Source of the DNA: Chara braunii
Taxonomy: Eukaryota > Streptophyta > Charophyceae > Charales > Characeae
Reading direction: 5' to 3'
Length of the DNA: 31,377 bases
Assembly: GCA_003427395.1 (NCBI GenBank)
Contig: BFEA01000075.1
Span: 123,429-154,805, forward strand
Every line of letters starts with the position of its first letter. The stretch's first letter is position 1. This document shows positions 1 through 9,255 of this stretch, one piece after another. Position numbers and translations under genes: made by a program. The notes beneath the pieces are model-generated. The model saw only the letters and a list, made by a program, of their open reading frames with translations, searched no databases and was not told where the DNA came from.

Positions 1-212
1 GCTTCTCCGCTTAAGTTTTGCATGCATGCCCCTGTCTGCATTTTCAAGTATGCTTGGATGTGAATCCTCTGCATTCTGGTAACTCTGGTTTTGCACGGAT
101 GCCCCTGCCCGGTTAGCATACCCTCACTTCTCCGCTTGAGCTTTTGCATGCATGCCCCTGCCTGTATTTTCGAGTAGGCTTGGATGCAAGTCCTCTGCGT
201 TCTTGTTACTCT
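1..212 (+). repeat. ~125 bp satellite-like tandem unit (copy block 1)
   Basis: CTTCTCCGCTT occurs at 2 and 127, giving a unit of about 125 bp followed by a partial second unit. The units contain TTTTGCATGCATGCCCCTG and GGATGTGAATCCTCTGCATT. The same sequence recurs at 12788-12931. It occupies the DJ-1 intron that ends at 286. Confidence 0.8.
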
Positions 213-286
213 TTAAGCGGAGGAGTGAAGGTATTAAGGTGTTGTCCCTTTTTTCTTTTGTGGCTGTGGATTGCTCCCGTGTGCAG

Positions 287-466
287 GCTACTGCTCATCC
301 CAACTTTGTTGACAAACTGGAAGACACATCTTCTGCAGAGTGCCGTGTTGTTGCCGATGGATACTGTATTACGAGCCGCGGGCCAGGAACCGCTATGGAG
401 TACGCCCTTGCAATAGTGGAGCGCCTCTTTGGAAAAGAAAGAGCCGATGCAGTCGCCAAGCCTATG
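287..466 (+). CDS. DJ1: Two-domain DJ-1/PARK7-like protein, exon encoding the end of DJ-1 domain 1
   Basis: This exon encodes 60 residues in an open frame, starting ATAHPNF and ending VAKPM. It follows a pyrimidine-rich stretch and acceptor AG at 285-286, and is followed by donor GTAATC at 467. ATAHP carries the conserved His of the DJ-1 active-site region; the blocks SRGPGTAME and ALAIVERLFG are the usual C-terminal part of the DJ-1/PfpI fold. The same blocks recur in domain 2 at 20435-20800. The first half of domain 1, including its nucleophile Cys, must lie left of the window, so the gene is partial. DJ-1 proteins are reported as glyoxalase/deglycase-like enzymes, redox chaperones or protease-like proteins; plant forms usually have two tandem domains. 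The sequence supports the family, not one activity. Both exon borders are phase 0. Confidence 0.93.
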
Positions 467-882
467 GTAATCGTCACTTCCTGTGCTCGAGCCTCGAGTC
501 CAATTTGCTTATGTGCTCATCCTGCTTTAGATCTACTGCATCTTTCTTCCCCGTTCTCTTCACCAAGCCTCGACCTCATTAAAACGGTACAGTTGCTTAG
601 CAGTCAGGACTGCAGCTGGGAAGCAAAAATAGATGCAGAGGGGAGGTTGCAGTGCTAAGGGGATTTATTATGCCTGTATGCAAAGACTTGAGTTGAGTTG
701 AATAGCCAACAGCATAAGGAGGATGGGGGTTAGAGAGAGCCTGGGTACTACTCCCTACCTTGAGTAGCATGGATAGATGTAAGGGTGGCTCCTTGTCCTG
801 AGAGAGGAAAATAGTGTAGCAAAAAATACAGCTGTCCCCCATATATGACGAGAAGACAGCTTTTTATTAAAAAGCAGGGTTG

Positions 883-1355
883 CATACCCGCCTACGACCG
901 ACCGTTTTCCAGCCTACCAGGAGTGCTGACCGGTAGGCGGTCTGCCGACCAGTCTGTAGAGGGCCATCTGCTGATTTTTTTTCAAATCTAGTTCACGGCT
1001 GTACCGCGTTTGCTGAGTACAGCCCAAATCCTCTGAGAAACTTTTGGGGATCGGTGGGTGTGGGGGGTTATGAAGGGGGCATACGGGGAGGCATAGGGGG
1101 GTTATTGGGGTTATAGGGAGGTAGGGGGTGGCTATGAGGGTGTTGGGGGGTGGTATGGGGTTGTTGGGGGGGTATGGGGGTGTTGGTAGGGTTATTGGGG
1201 GTTCTGGACTGCCCCCATTTTTTCTTCTTTTAATTTTTTATTTTTTTATTTTTTGGACGGGGTGCCGACCGACTGCGGACTGGTAGGTGCCAACCAGTGG
1301 AACGGCTGGCTGGTCGGCCGCCGACCAATCCAGGGGTGCCGACCATTGGCGTGAT
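883..1355. repeat. GGTGCCGACC repeat element with a G-rich core
   Basis: The ends are rich in GCCGACC, CCGGTAGG and their complements (883-958 and 1255-1350). Between them lies a guanine-rich tract of roughly 160 bases (1042-1203) with many runs of three to seven Gs. A related block with the same GGGTGTTGGTGGGGTTATT core and GGTGCCGACCAG ends is at 11546-11785. It is probably a dispersed element; its exact ends are not defined. Confidence 0.55.
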
Positions 1356-3103
1356 TACTCTGTCAAAAAAAAAAAAAAAAGGAGGATCTCACTGTAGCTC
1401 TCAGCTCTTTCTTCTTCTCTTGAAACGTTGCTCCAGTCAGTTGGTGGGGAGGGGCAACTGCTGTAAACCGGGTTCAGTTAGTATCTCATTGAGTACAGAA
1501 TCTACAGATGCATGATGCCCCTGACAACTGTCTGGGGACATAGGTGCTGGTTAACTCGCCTTTTTAAGGAAAGGAATCAAAGGATTGTTTTTTTCTTCAG
1601 TTGTTGCTTTTGCAAGGAATATGAGCAAGAGCGATGGGCAGAAAACCAAGTTGCAAAATCACGCAGAAGTCCAGATAGTCATGTACCAAGCAGAAAGCAT
1701 ATGCACCAAGATTCCATACACAGGCGCAATTCAATGGACTCGTGAGCCAATGTCCAAGCCCTCAGGCCACACCAACGCAGTATCCAATGTCGCTCCTATT
1801 GTATGGCGCCCAGCGTCCAGCCTACTTTACTCAGCCTATCTATCCTATCTACATTCGTGCAACAGGATCACTTTGCCATCGAAGACCAATATACATGACG
1901 TGAACACCAATGCCGACCTCCACATACACCAGGTACGTTCTCTCTTCTCCCTTCGTCAGACCTTGGCTGTCCACTCATGCGCCTCCTTCCCTGAAGACTA
2001 CTGTCACCCATCACCTGCCCGCGCCCCTGCAGCCCGACTATGTCCGCTGAGCGCCCCGCTGCCCTGCAGCGCCCCTCTTCACCTCTTAGCGCCCGCATGT
2101 GGCCCGGCCAGCAGCGCCAACGCAGACACTTGTCTGCATTGCCTGCCTAGGCCAGAATGCCAGCCTCTTGCTGGCCTCCCCCCTATATGGGAGTAGCTGC
2201 CCTTCTGGGCTTCCTGGGCCTGGCCGAGGAAGTTTTCTGTAGCTTCTGGTCGGGCCCCAGTGTCTGCGCCCACTGCCCAGGCCTATTCCTCCAGGCAAGG
2301 GCCTGGGACTTTTTTGGTTGGGCACTTTCAGGTTGCCTCCAGGCTCCAAGTATTTGCCGTGTTTGCATTGGCCCGCGGGGTAGTTGTGACGGCAATGCTG
2401 CATTCTCATTGGCCCGCGGCCACTTCGTGATGTGTCGGCCTCACACTGCGTGTACCCAGGGCGCAACTAGCTGGGTCCTGGGATCAACTGCCTGTCGCAC
2501 CTGCTGCTTCTGGAAGGAGCCAGGGAGAGGCCCAGGTTGCTCTTCAACCAACTGGCGTGCTGGAACTGTCTGATACCCACATTAGAAAATGCTGAGATAA
2601 GGGCCTCTCGTGGATATTCAGGCCCGCCTTCACTTAGGGCGGGCACGAGGCTTGTTTGTGGCCACAGTCCAGAACATATGCATGTTGGCTAGGGGCCCAT
2701 GAGGACACATTCCTCACACTTTTCCCTTCAAAATTCAAATCTATGCTGGTGGAAGAAGAATTGTAAAAAACTATTGCCAACTGCTACTGCAGAAATCCTG
2801 CCTCCAAGATAGAATGATAGTGAGCCCTGAATCCCCAACTATTTTTTGTTGTTGCTTTGGCTTTTTCAGCTTATGCTGGTGGAAGAAGAGGAGTGCAAGA
2901 AACTTTCGCCTAGTGTTACGGTTAAAATCCTAATCCTCCCTCCAAGGCCTCTGTTTTTTAGAAACAAGCAAACAAACAAACAAACAAACAAACCTCCCTC
3001 TAAGGCCTCTTATGTGAATGACCAACAACAGATGAAATCGGCCAGGATTGCCTGGGAAGACCCTATTGTGTGAGCAGCAGAACTTACACAACTTTGCATG
3101 AAT

Positions 3104-3119
3104 AGAATCTCGGCCCCCC

Positions 3120-3167
<48 letters not shown>

Positions 3168-3176
3168 ATCTCGGCC
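3104..3176 (+). mobile_element. Poly(A)-only retroinsertion with a 12 bp flanking duplication
   Basis: AGAATCTCGGCC is present at 3104-3115 and again at 3165-3176. Between the copies lie five Cs and about 45 As. A flanking duplication around a bare A tract is the footprint expected of an extremely 5'-truncated, LINE-type insertion. Confidence 0.65.
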
Positions 3177-3281
3177 TATTTGTCGCTGTCAAGAGTACGA
3201 GCAATCCATTGAGCAGAGAGGAGAGTGTATGTGCCCTCACTCGTAAATGTGTGGTTGTGTTGTGACCAATTGCCTCCGCAG

Positions 3282-3377
3282 GTGATAAGGTCGCCGGACG
3301 GAACAGAGACCTTGAGGCAAGAGTTTGGCGTTGAGATTCCTTTTCAAGTGGCTGAGGGTGAAGGAGTGCCGCCGAAG
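3282..3377 (+). CDS. DJ1: DJ-1-like protein, inter-domain linker exon
   Basis: This 96 bp, 32-codon phase-0 exon sits between acceptor AG (3280-3281, after a pyrimidine-containing stretch) and donor GTATGT at 3378. It starts VIRSPDGTETL and ends GEGVPPK. It completes the end of domain 1 (…KPM from the previous exon continues as VIRS…) and supplies a short linker to domain 2. Joining it to the next exon gives PPK followed by VLVPIANG with no frame change, the usual layout at the start of a second plant DJ-1 domain. It is too short to identify alone; the call rests on splice sites, phase and position. I found no better linker exon in the next 10.9 kb. Confidence 0.82.
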
Positions 3378-3492
3378 GTATGTGCCTAGAACAGTCCCCA
3401 GCTGACTAGTTATTCCTCTTGTTGGCTGACAGACATGCCATCCTTACCTGCCGAAATCTGTCTCTTTGAGTCTCTGCTGGATTATTAAGATC

Positions 3493-3744
3493 CTTAAACC
3501 GCAAGTACACGGCCCCAGCCTTGCAGAAAGTTTTTGTCGGCACAAGCAAAACTTGGTGGGGCACCGGCGGCAAAAAAAATCGGCAGCCTCCGAAGTGGTG
3601 CGGGTTTCATGCTGACCCACCCGCAGGCCAATGTGTGGTGTACTGGTACTTTAAACCTCCCACCACAGCCGCCAGACTCGCCACCGATGTTGCCCCCCCC
3701 CCCCCCAAACCCCCCCCCCCAAAAAAAAAAAAAAAAAAAAAAAA
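3493..3744 (+). mobile_element. SINE-like retroposon of the GGCCCCAGCC family
   Basis: The element begins near CGCAAGTACACGGCCCCAGCC and ends in mixed C runs and a poly(A) tract (3721-3744). ATCCTTAAAC before it (about 3488-3498) reappears after the tail (about 3757-3766), a plausible target-site duplication. The same leading motif occurs near 15932, 25510 and 26340. No internal Pol III boxes were identified, so the class is uncertain. Confidence 0.5.
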
Positions 3745-4458
3745 GAAAAGAAAAAATCCTTAAACGGTTAAACCTCCACTACTTATTCGACTACCCTGGT
3801 TTTCAGGAGACCCCCCCTTTTTTCAGTTGGTCGTTTAGATTTAAGGATCCAATGGCCACGTATCTTTTCCTGTCTGCAGGAGCTGGCTGGATATTACATG
3901 AGGCAGTGGTGTTTTGGGGGTTTTCCAGCCTTTAGCTATCTGATCAGCTTGTCAGACAGCTTCCTGTGCACCTATCTAGACCGCTTGGCAAGGCTCAGGG
4001 AGACATCATTGTCCATGGCTGTGCATTGAAGTTGGTACGCTTGGCTGCAATGCTGTGTGGTAGCTGTGTCTCTAGCCGAAGCCTACTGTCATCCGACTCC
4101 TGATGCCTGATAAGCTTTGAATTTTTTGCTACAGATGTACTGCGTGCAAAATTTGGGAGCATCGACATTCCCCAATTCACGGAAAGAAAAATTGATGCCA
4201 CACTGACTCTGGTGTGTCTTCTTCTTTTCTTGCTGTTCTTCCTCGTCATATTAACAAGTCGGACCAGCCACGGCCCAGAGGCGGGGATGAGATGAAACAT
4301 GGAGGGACATGTCACGCGGAGGCGGGTGGTACATTGACCCCAGACAGTTTAACAGACCTGAGGGCCATGTCACGTGGTGCAGATGGTATAATGACCCCAG
4401 ACAGCCAAAAGAAAACCGCTACACCTTGGTTTGCAAAAAAAAAAAAAAAAAAAAAGAA

Positions 4459-4530
4459 CTGCTAAGCTCAGTTGGTCCGCCCCAAAACCATTAAAATACA
4501 GACCTGAGTTTGAACTCGTCTGGAAGCAGA
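4459..4530 (+). mobile_element. tRNA-derived SINE head (fragment)
   Basis: GCTAAGCTCAGTTGG (4461-4475) resembles a tRNA A box, and GAGTTTGAACTC (4506-4517) is B-box-like. Between them the sequence matches the SINE at 7924-8095, sharing GACCTGAGTTTGAA. A poly(A) tract lies immediately upstream (4435-4455) and may be the tail of an older insertion. The 3' end of this copy could not be placed. Confidence 0.6.
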
Positions 4531-4557
4531 TGAGTACAGTACTAAAATTCTGAATTA

Positions 4558-5040
4558 TCCGGGGCCGTGCTTACCTGGGCAGGGTGAATCTTTCCGTATT
4601 CCGGAGGAGGTTTGTTCTCATGTTGGACATGGAGAGTCGTGAAGCGAGGCCCTGATCCATCTACTCCCCGAATGTCCAACATGAATGAGAAGGAATCCTC
4701 CTCCGGAACATGGAAAGATACACCGGCATTTTTTTTTTTTTTTTGTCTTTTGTGCATATGGGAAGTCGTGGATCCGGGCTCTGGCACTGCAACTCGCCAC
4801 ATGTGGAACATGAGAACGAATCCTCCTCTAGAACAAAGAACGATATACACCACCGATTTTGTTTTTTGGTCTTTTCCTGACAAGCACCAAACAGGAGACA
4901 GCTCAATGGGCCTCGCTCCACTCGTCTCCACATGCACAAAAGACAAATAATGGCGGTGCATCTTTCCATGTTCTAACAGAAGATTCACTCTCTTTTTGCA
5001 CATGTCGACAGTAGTGGAGTGAGGCCCAATAGGTAGAGTT
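4558..5040. repeat. Mixed direct and inverted repeat block
   Basis: A unit of about 60-70 bp recurs four times with alternating orientation: near 4580-4650 (inverted), 4672-4733, 4797-4860, and about 4950-5015 (inverted). Its landmarks are GGAACATGGAAAGAT, AATCCTCCTC and GTCCAACATG. The open frames on both strands here arise from the repeat and are not considered genes. Confidence 0.6.
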
Positions 5041-5787
5041 CCCTGAAAAGGTGAAAATGCGAAAAATGAAACATAAACACACAAAACGCACGTATCTGGA
5101 CCTCGCTGCAGGTCATAACCTAAACGAACGAACAGCTTTAAAAAAGAAGAGAATGGATGGCCGCACACTGCAAAAGGTCAGAACCAAAAAAAAAGAAACG
5201 ACATGCGCCCTATGGACTCGTATTCGAATATGAGGCGCTGTCATCCCCGAATGCCGCGTGGCCCTTCATGCCACAACACACAAAAAGACAAAAAACACAC
5301 TGCCAGCACAGCGACCCTCACAACGACCACACAAAAAAAAAAGAACAGAAGACGACAAAAAGCTGCCAGCGTAGCGGCCCCGACAGTGACCAAAAAGAAA
5401 TGGAAACGCTGTTTTCTACCTCGATTCGATCTCACGCCTGTGAAAATCTGGTGCGTCTTTTGCCGGTTTTTAAAGCACAGCCGCTATTTACTTGTATTCG
5501 AATCTCGAATGTGGGGCGGCAGACTCGTCACGTGCCAGGGGATTCGGGGGACAAAGCGCCATGGGCCCAACAGGGAACGGCAGTTTTCCCAACACTGGCA
5601 GCTGGGCCTTGCGGGAGCGTCGTGCGAGACCTGGCTTACACTTTATAAAGAGTACAGAAGCACACTGACTCCTGCTTTCTTTCTTCTTTTCTCTCTGTTC
5701 TTTCTCATTATATTAATCGTGAGAGGGCCGTTAGGTACAGCCCTCTAGGACATATGTCCTTGGTGGGAACCCCCCGTTCCCCCCCCC

Positions 5788-5825
5788 CTGTCTCTTATAC
5801 ACATCTAGATGTGTATAAGAGACAG
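5788..5825. other. Nextera mate-pair junction adapter (assembly artefact)
   Basis: The 19 bp transposase mosaic end CTGTCTCTTATACACATCT (5788-5806) is followed directly by its perfect reverse complement (5807-5825). This 38 bp arrangement is the circularisation junction adapter of Nextera mate-pair libraries. It is technical sequence, and the DNA on either side need not be contiguous in the genome. It is embedded in a C-rich, low-complexity tract (5771-5902). Confidence 0.95.
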
Positions 5826-6119
5826 GTAGAAAAGTAGAACAATGTGTGAGTTCTTCCCCCCCCCCTTCCTTCCCCCCCTCCTTCCCCCCCTCCTTCCCCC
5901 CCGGGAGAAACAGCTTATGTGAGAAACGGGCCTTTGTGAGGTTTCACTACGGATCTATGGTGTGCGAAGTTGGGAACAGCCGCATTCCCGGATTCACGGA
6001 AGCAAAAATCGAGACCACGTGGAGCCCGGCGCCTTTTGTTCTTTTCTCTGTGTTCTTTCTCGTTGTATCGAATGCCAGAGGGCCGTGAGAAACAGCCTTC
6101 CGAGAGAAACAGCCCTATG

Positions 6120-6560
6120 TGAGATACGGTCCTTTTTGAGGAACAGCCCTTCAGGAGGAGCGGGGCGCTCTCTTGGGCATTGCTTCTCTCTCCTGAACGT
6201 GCTCACGCCAAGACTGTTATACATGAATCTACCCTTTATGACGTCTAGGTTCCACCGGAAAAGTTAACATGTGTACACCCTAAGAACCCGAAGGACTTTG
6301 TGAGAAATGGCTCTTTTGGACGAAGGGTCCCCTCTCTGGGGCATTTCTTTTCTTTCCCTGCCAGTGCTCATACACCAGGACTGTTGGCAATGAATCTACC
6401 TCCCAATATGCAAGTTCAGCTGGGAAGGTTAGTCTGCATACAGTGCTATACTCCCTGAGAACCCTACTGGTACTCCTTTGTCAGAAACAGCGCTTTGGGA
6501 GGGGTGGGTGGTCCCCTCTCTCTTGGGCATTGCTACTGTCTTCCCTTGGGCATTGCTATT
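6120..6560. repeat. Degenerate tandem repeat, ~165-185 bp unit
   Basis: Three successive units share GAGAAAnnGC, CCCCTCTCTnGGGCATT and a short AATCTACC block. The GGGCATT landmark falls near 6175, 6340 and 6526. The third unit is truncated. No coding content is recognised. Confidence 0.55.
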
Positions 6561-6585
6561 CTCTTCTGAGCATTCCCACAGAGTA

Positions 6586-6690
6586 GGTACATACTCCCTG
6601 CACCGAGTAGAGTAGATAGACTATTAGACTATTAGACATGCGCTGGGGGTACTACTCCGTGCACAAAGTAGAGTAGATAGACTATTAGAC
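6586..6690. repeat. Short tandem duplication (~63 bp)
   Basis: GTAGAGTAGATAGACTATTA is present twice, about 62-63 bp apart, each copy preceded by a tACTCCnTGCAC stretch. Confidence 0.7.
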
Positions 6691-7375
6691 GTAGCTCGCC
6701 TTTCCTTCGGTACATAGACGTGTTCTGGTCCTAGATACGTGGGTAGATAGCGCGAGGTATGCAGGTAGTGGGTGTGAGGTGGAAAAAATTGAGAGAAGAA
6801 GATATAGCTTAGTTCGAAAGGAAAATAGAAATTGGGAATGTCGTAAAGTTTCCTTCCGGGTTGTTGTTGGATCCTTGCACACCTATGTTTTTTGTTTTGT
6901 TTCGGTAACAGATTGGATATATAAGCTGATCAGATCATCAGAACGGATACTACACTTGGGATTTGCGTTGACTGCCAATCAGAAAGTTGTATGATTGGCT
7001 GCCAATCAGAAATGTTGATGACTGCATGCAAAATCCACAACTATTCCATCTTTGCTAAAAGGATTCCATCGTGGACTGGTCTGAACTGAAAAGCACGCGC
7101 TTGGGCACAACGTTTCTCTGGACTGGTAGCCTGCGGTCCTCTGCAAATGCTCTTTACGTAATACCCAGGCCCTATAGGGTGTGCGGGTTGGGTAGGGCGA
7201 CGCGGACGGCCTGAGGCCCTGTGAAAGGCAAAATGCCTGCCGTGTGTGGTGTATTGGTTTGACAGCGGTATGAGGCACTCCCAACACATCGCATGCTGTC
7301 AGCAGTACGGCTTGATACTCGTTTGGGTCGGTATGGCTGAAATGGACAGACCTTGTGCCACCAGGGCTTTGTAAC

Positions 7376-7460
7376 TAGCCCAGTGCCGTCTGTGTCGGTT
7401 GTGCTGGGTCAGTGCACAGACCCAGCACAACCTAGCCCAGTGCCGTCTGTGTCGGTTGTG
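7376..7460. repeat. Perfect 14 bp palindrome between direct repeats
   Basis: GGTTGTGCTGGGTC (7397-7410) and its exact complement (7419-7432) flank an 8 base spacer. The direct repeat CCCAGTGCCGTCTGTGTCGG surrounds this structure on both sides. It could form a cruciform, or it could be an assembly or duplication scar. Confidence 0.8.
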
Positions 7461-7918
7461 AGATACAGGGTTCTAAACACCAACACAGCACAAACAGACA
7501 CACATGAGCACATTCACAGACAAACACATGGGCTTGCCAAACAGATATTTATGGTGCAGGTTCATGTTAAGCAGATGCATTACCTTGCATTTATAATGCT
7601 TTGAAATTCTTTTGGATGGAATAGAGGTTGAGGTGGGGTGATCCTTTACAATACGTTTGTGGACGCACACAATCACGAACGCATCGACATCTACCCATAC
7701 ACGTGTGTACATACAAGCTTATCTGCACACAATCGACTGATGTCGTCAATCAGGAACAGTATGCGAGTGTGCAGACGCAAGCTCTATTGCATTCAGAGAA
7801 CAATCTGGCTGACCCTCCCCCTTCCCATCTACCGGGCAGCTCTCCGCCTTAGTGGATGAAGTGATCAGGATCGGAATTGTGCTTGCATGGGATTCTTTTC
7901 TGTTCATCTACATGTTTA

Positions 7919-7923
<5 letters not shown>

Positions 7924-7953
<30 letters not shown>

Positions 7954-8095
7954 CTGAAAAGGGCGACAGGCTTGCAATATCAACTGACCAGCCCTAGCTT
8001 AATTCCGAGTTATTTTCACTCCCCGGTTGCATCGGAATTCAAACTCAGGTCTCTATTTAAACATTTCTTCGGTGTACCAACTGAGCTAGGCCTTT
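7924..8095 (-). mobile_element. tRNA-derived SINE with poly(A) tail
   Basis: Read on the minus strand, the element starts with GCCTAGCTCAGTTGGTAC (a strong A-box match, about 8075-8092). It has a B-box-like GAGTTTGAATTCC (about 8035-8047), a body of roughly 90 bp without tRNA similarity, and an A tract of 30 (7924-7953 as T on the plus strand). The head alone does not fold as a functional tRNA. It shares a roughly 24 bp block with the fragment at 4459-4530. I saw no clear target-site duplication. Confidence 0.72.
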
Positions 8096-8183
8096 CTTCG
8101 AGAGGAGTTCTGGTGGTGGCCGGCCGAAACTAGCCGGGTCCATGCCGTCAGTGCGTCAACAATTTTTTCTACAACAGTCGCGT

Positions 8184-8415
8184 TTGGGAGTTTTGTTTTT
8201 TATCCTTGCATACACTATCTTCTGCTTGTTCTCTTCTCTTCCTCTTCTTCTTCTTCTTCTTTTTTCTCCTCCTTCCTCTTCTCGGTCCTATCCCTTCTGT
8301 TGGGAGTTTTGTTTTTTATCCTTGCGTACACTATCTTCTGCTTGTCCTCTTCTCTTCCTCTTCTTCTTCTTCTTCTTTTTTCTTCTCCTTCCTCTTCTCG
8401 GTCCTATCCCTTCTG
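8184..8415. repeat. Two tandem copies of a 116 bp pyrimidine-rich unit
   Basis: TTGGGAGTTTTG begins at 8184 and 8300. The units are nearly identical and contain TTC-rich stretches. Leucine- and phenylalanine-rich open frames here reflect composition, not a protein. Confidence 0.85.
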
Positions 8416-8831
8416 TGTTTGTATGTTGAGGCATGGTCTGAATGTTGGTTGGCTGTCACAGCTCGTGTGTTGCTCATCGTAAGATCTTTGGTCGTGTTGT
8501 TGATACTACGAACACAAACACACAGTCAGGTCTGTATTTCAACAGCGCATGTGTATTACTGTTTGGTTGGATTGTGTGACCAATTTTGTTGGAGGCTTGG
8601 AGGTGATATTGGCCATGACACCCTTTTTTTTTTTTTTTTAATGTTACACAATTGCAATGTTGTTATGTCACTGGATTATGGTTTGGTGTGGTTATTGGAT
8701 TCCATAGAACTGCACCGACTTGTGGAATCTATCGCATGGGACAGTGATCGCTCTCCTCCTCTGCATTTTGGAGGCTTTTTTGGTTAGAGGAGCGGTTAGT
8801 GTTGTGCACACTACTCAAGGTCTCGTTCGAC

Positions 8832-9255
8832 ACACCTAGAAAACTCTATCGTTCCACTGCACCTCAATCTCTGTAAGCCATGGTCGCTCTATAAACCATG
8901 GTGTCGTTCGAGCTCGGACCAGAGATGTGAAAATGTCTCCAGGATCAATTCTATCTAGAGATTGCTAGAGATTTGAGGATGATGCAGCCATTGCGTCTGA
9001 GATTCAACCATGAGGTATGTCTTTAACCCCTTTCCCGCCCCCTTCTAACACCTAGAAAACTCTACAAGCCCTGGCCACTCGTCATTCCACTGCACCTTAA
9101 TCTCTGTACGCCATGGTCGCTCTATAAACCTTGGTCTCGTTCGAGCTCAGACCAGAGATGTGAAAAAGTCTCTAGGATCAATTCTATCTAGAGATTGCTA
9201 GAGATTTGAGGATGATGCAGCCATTGCGTCTAAGATTCAACCATGAGGTACGCCT
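8832..9255. repeat. Two tandem copies of a ~200-226 bp unit
   Basis: ACACCTAGAAAACTCTA starts at 8832 and 9058. Both units contain GATTGCTAGAGATTTGAGG and end near CAACCATGAGGTA. The second unit has an extra stretch of about 18 bp near its start. Confidence 0.85.

Larger units (their letters stand above)
467..3281 (+). other. DJ-1 intron between domain 1 and the linker exon (about 2.8 kb)
   Basis: The intron is bounded by GT at 467-468 and AG at 3280-3281. It contains a GGTGCCGACC-type repeat with a G-rich core (about 883-1355), a GC-rich stretch at about 1980-2570 with no recognisable protein, an AAAC microsatellite at 2965-2991, and a poly(A) insertion with a flanking duplication at 3104-3176. 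Open frames across 1297-2573 have no family features that I recognise. I see no second gene here. Confidence 0.75.

Noticed and set aside
1042-1203. Telomere-like G-rich repeat
   Set aside because: The motif is irregular GGGGGTNTT with changing spacing and does not match a plant or algal telomere unit.
4133-4213. Possible extra DJ-1 exon reading FGSIDIPQFTERKID, with an upstream AG and downstream GT
   Set aside because: Related sequence recurs at about 5955-6060 and 5640-5735 with stops nearby, so it is part of a repeat. The linker exon already joins domain 2 in phase without it.
4542-5168. 208-codon open frame on the minus strand
   Set aside because: Its sequence is explained by the alternating repeat block at 4558-5040, and no protein family is seen.
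8075-8095. tRNA gene on the minus strand
   Set aside because: Only the A-box region and a weak B box match. The stems do not close, and a long non-tRNA body with an A tail follows, so it is a SINE.
8142-8787. Leu/Phe/Ser-rich open frames resembling a membrane protein
   Set aside because: They come from TTC-rich tandem repeats and lie inside an intron.
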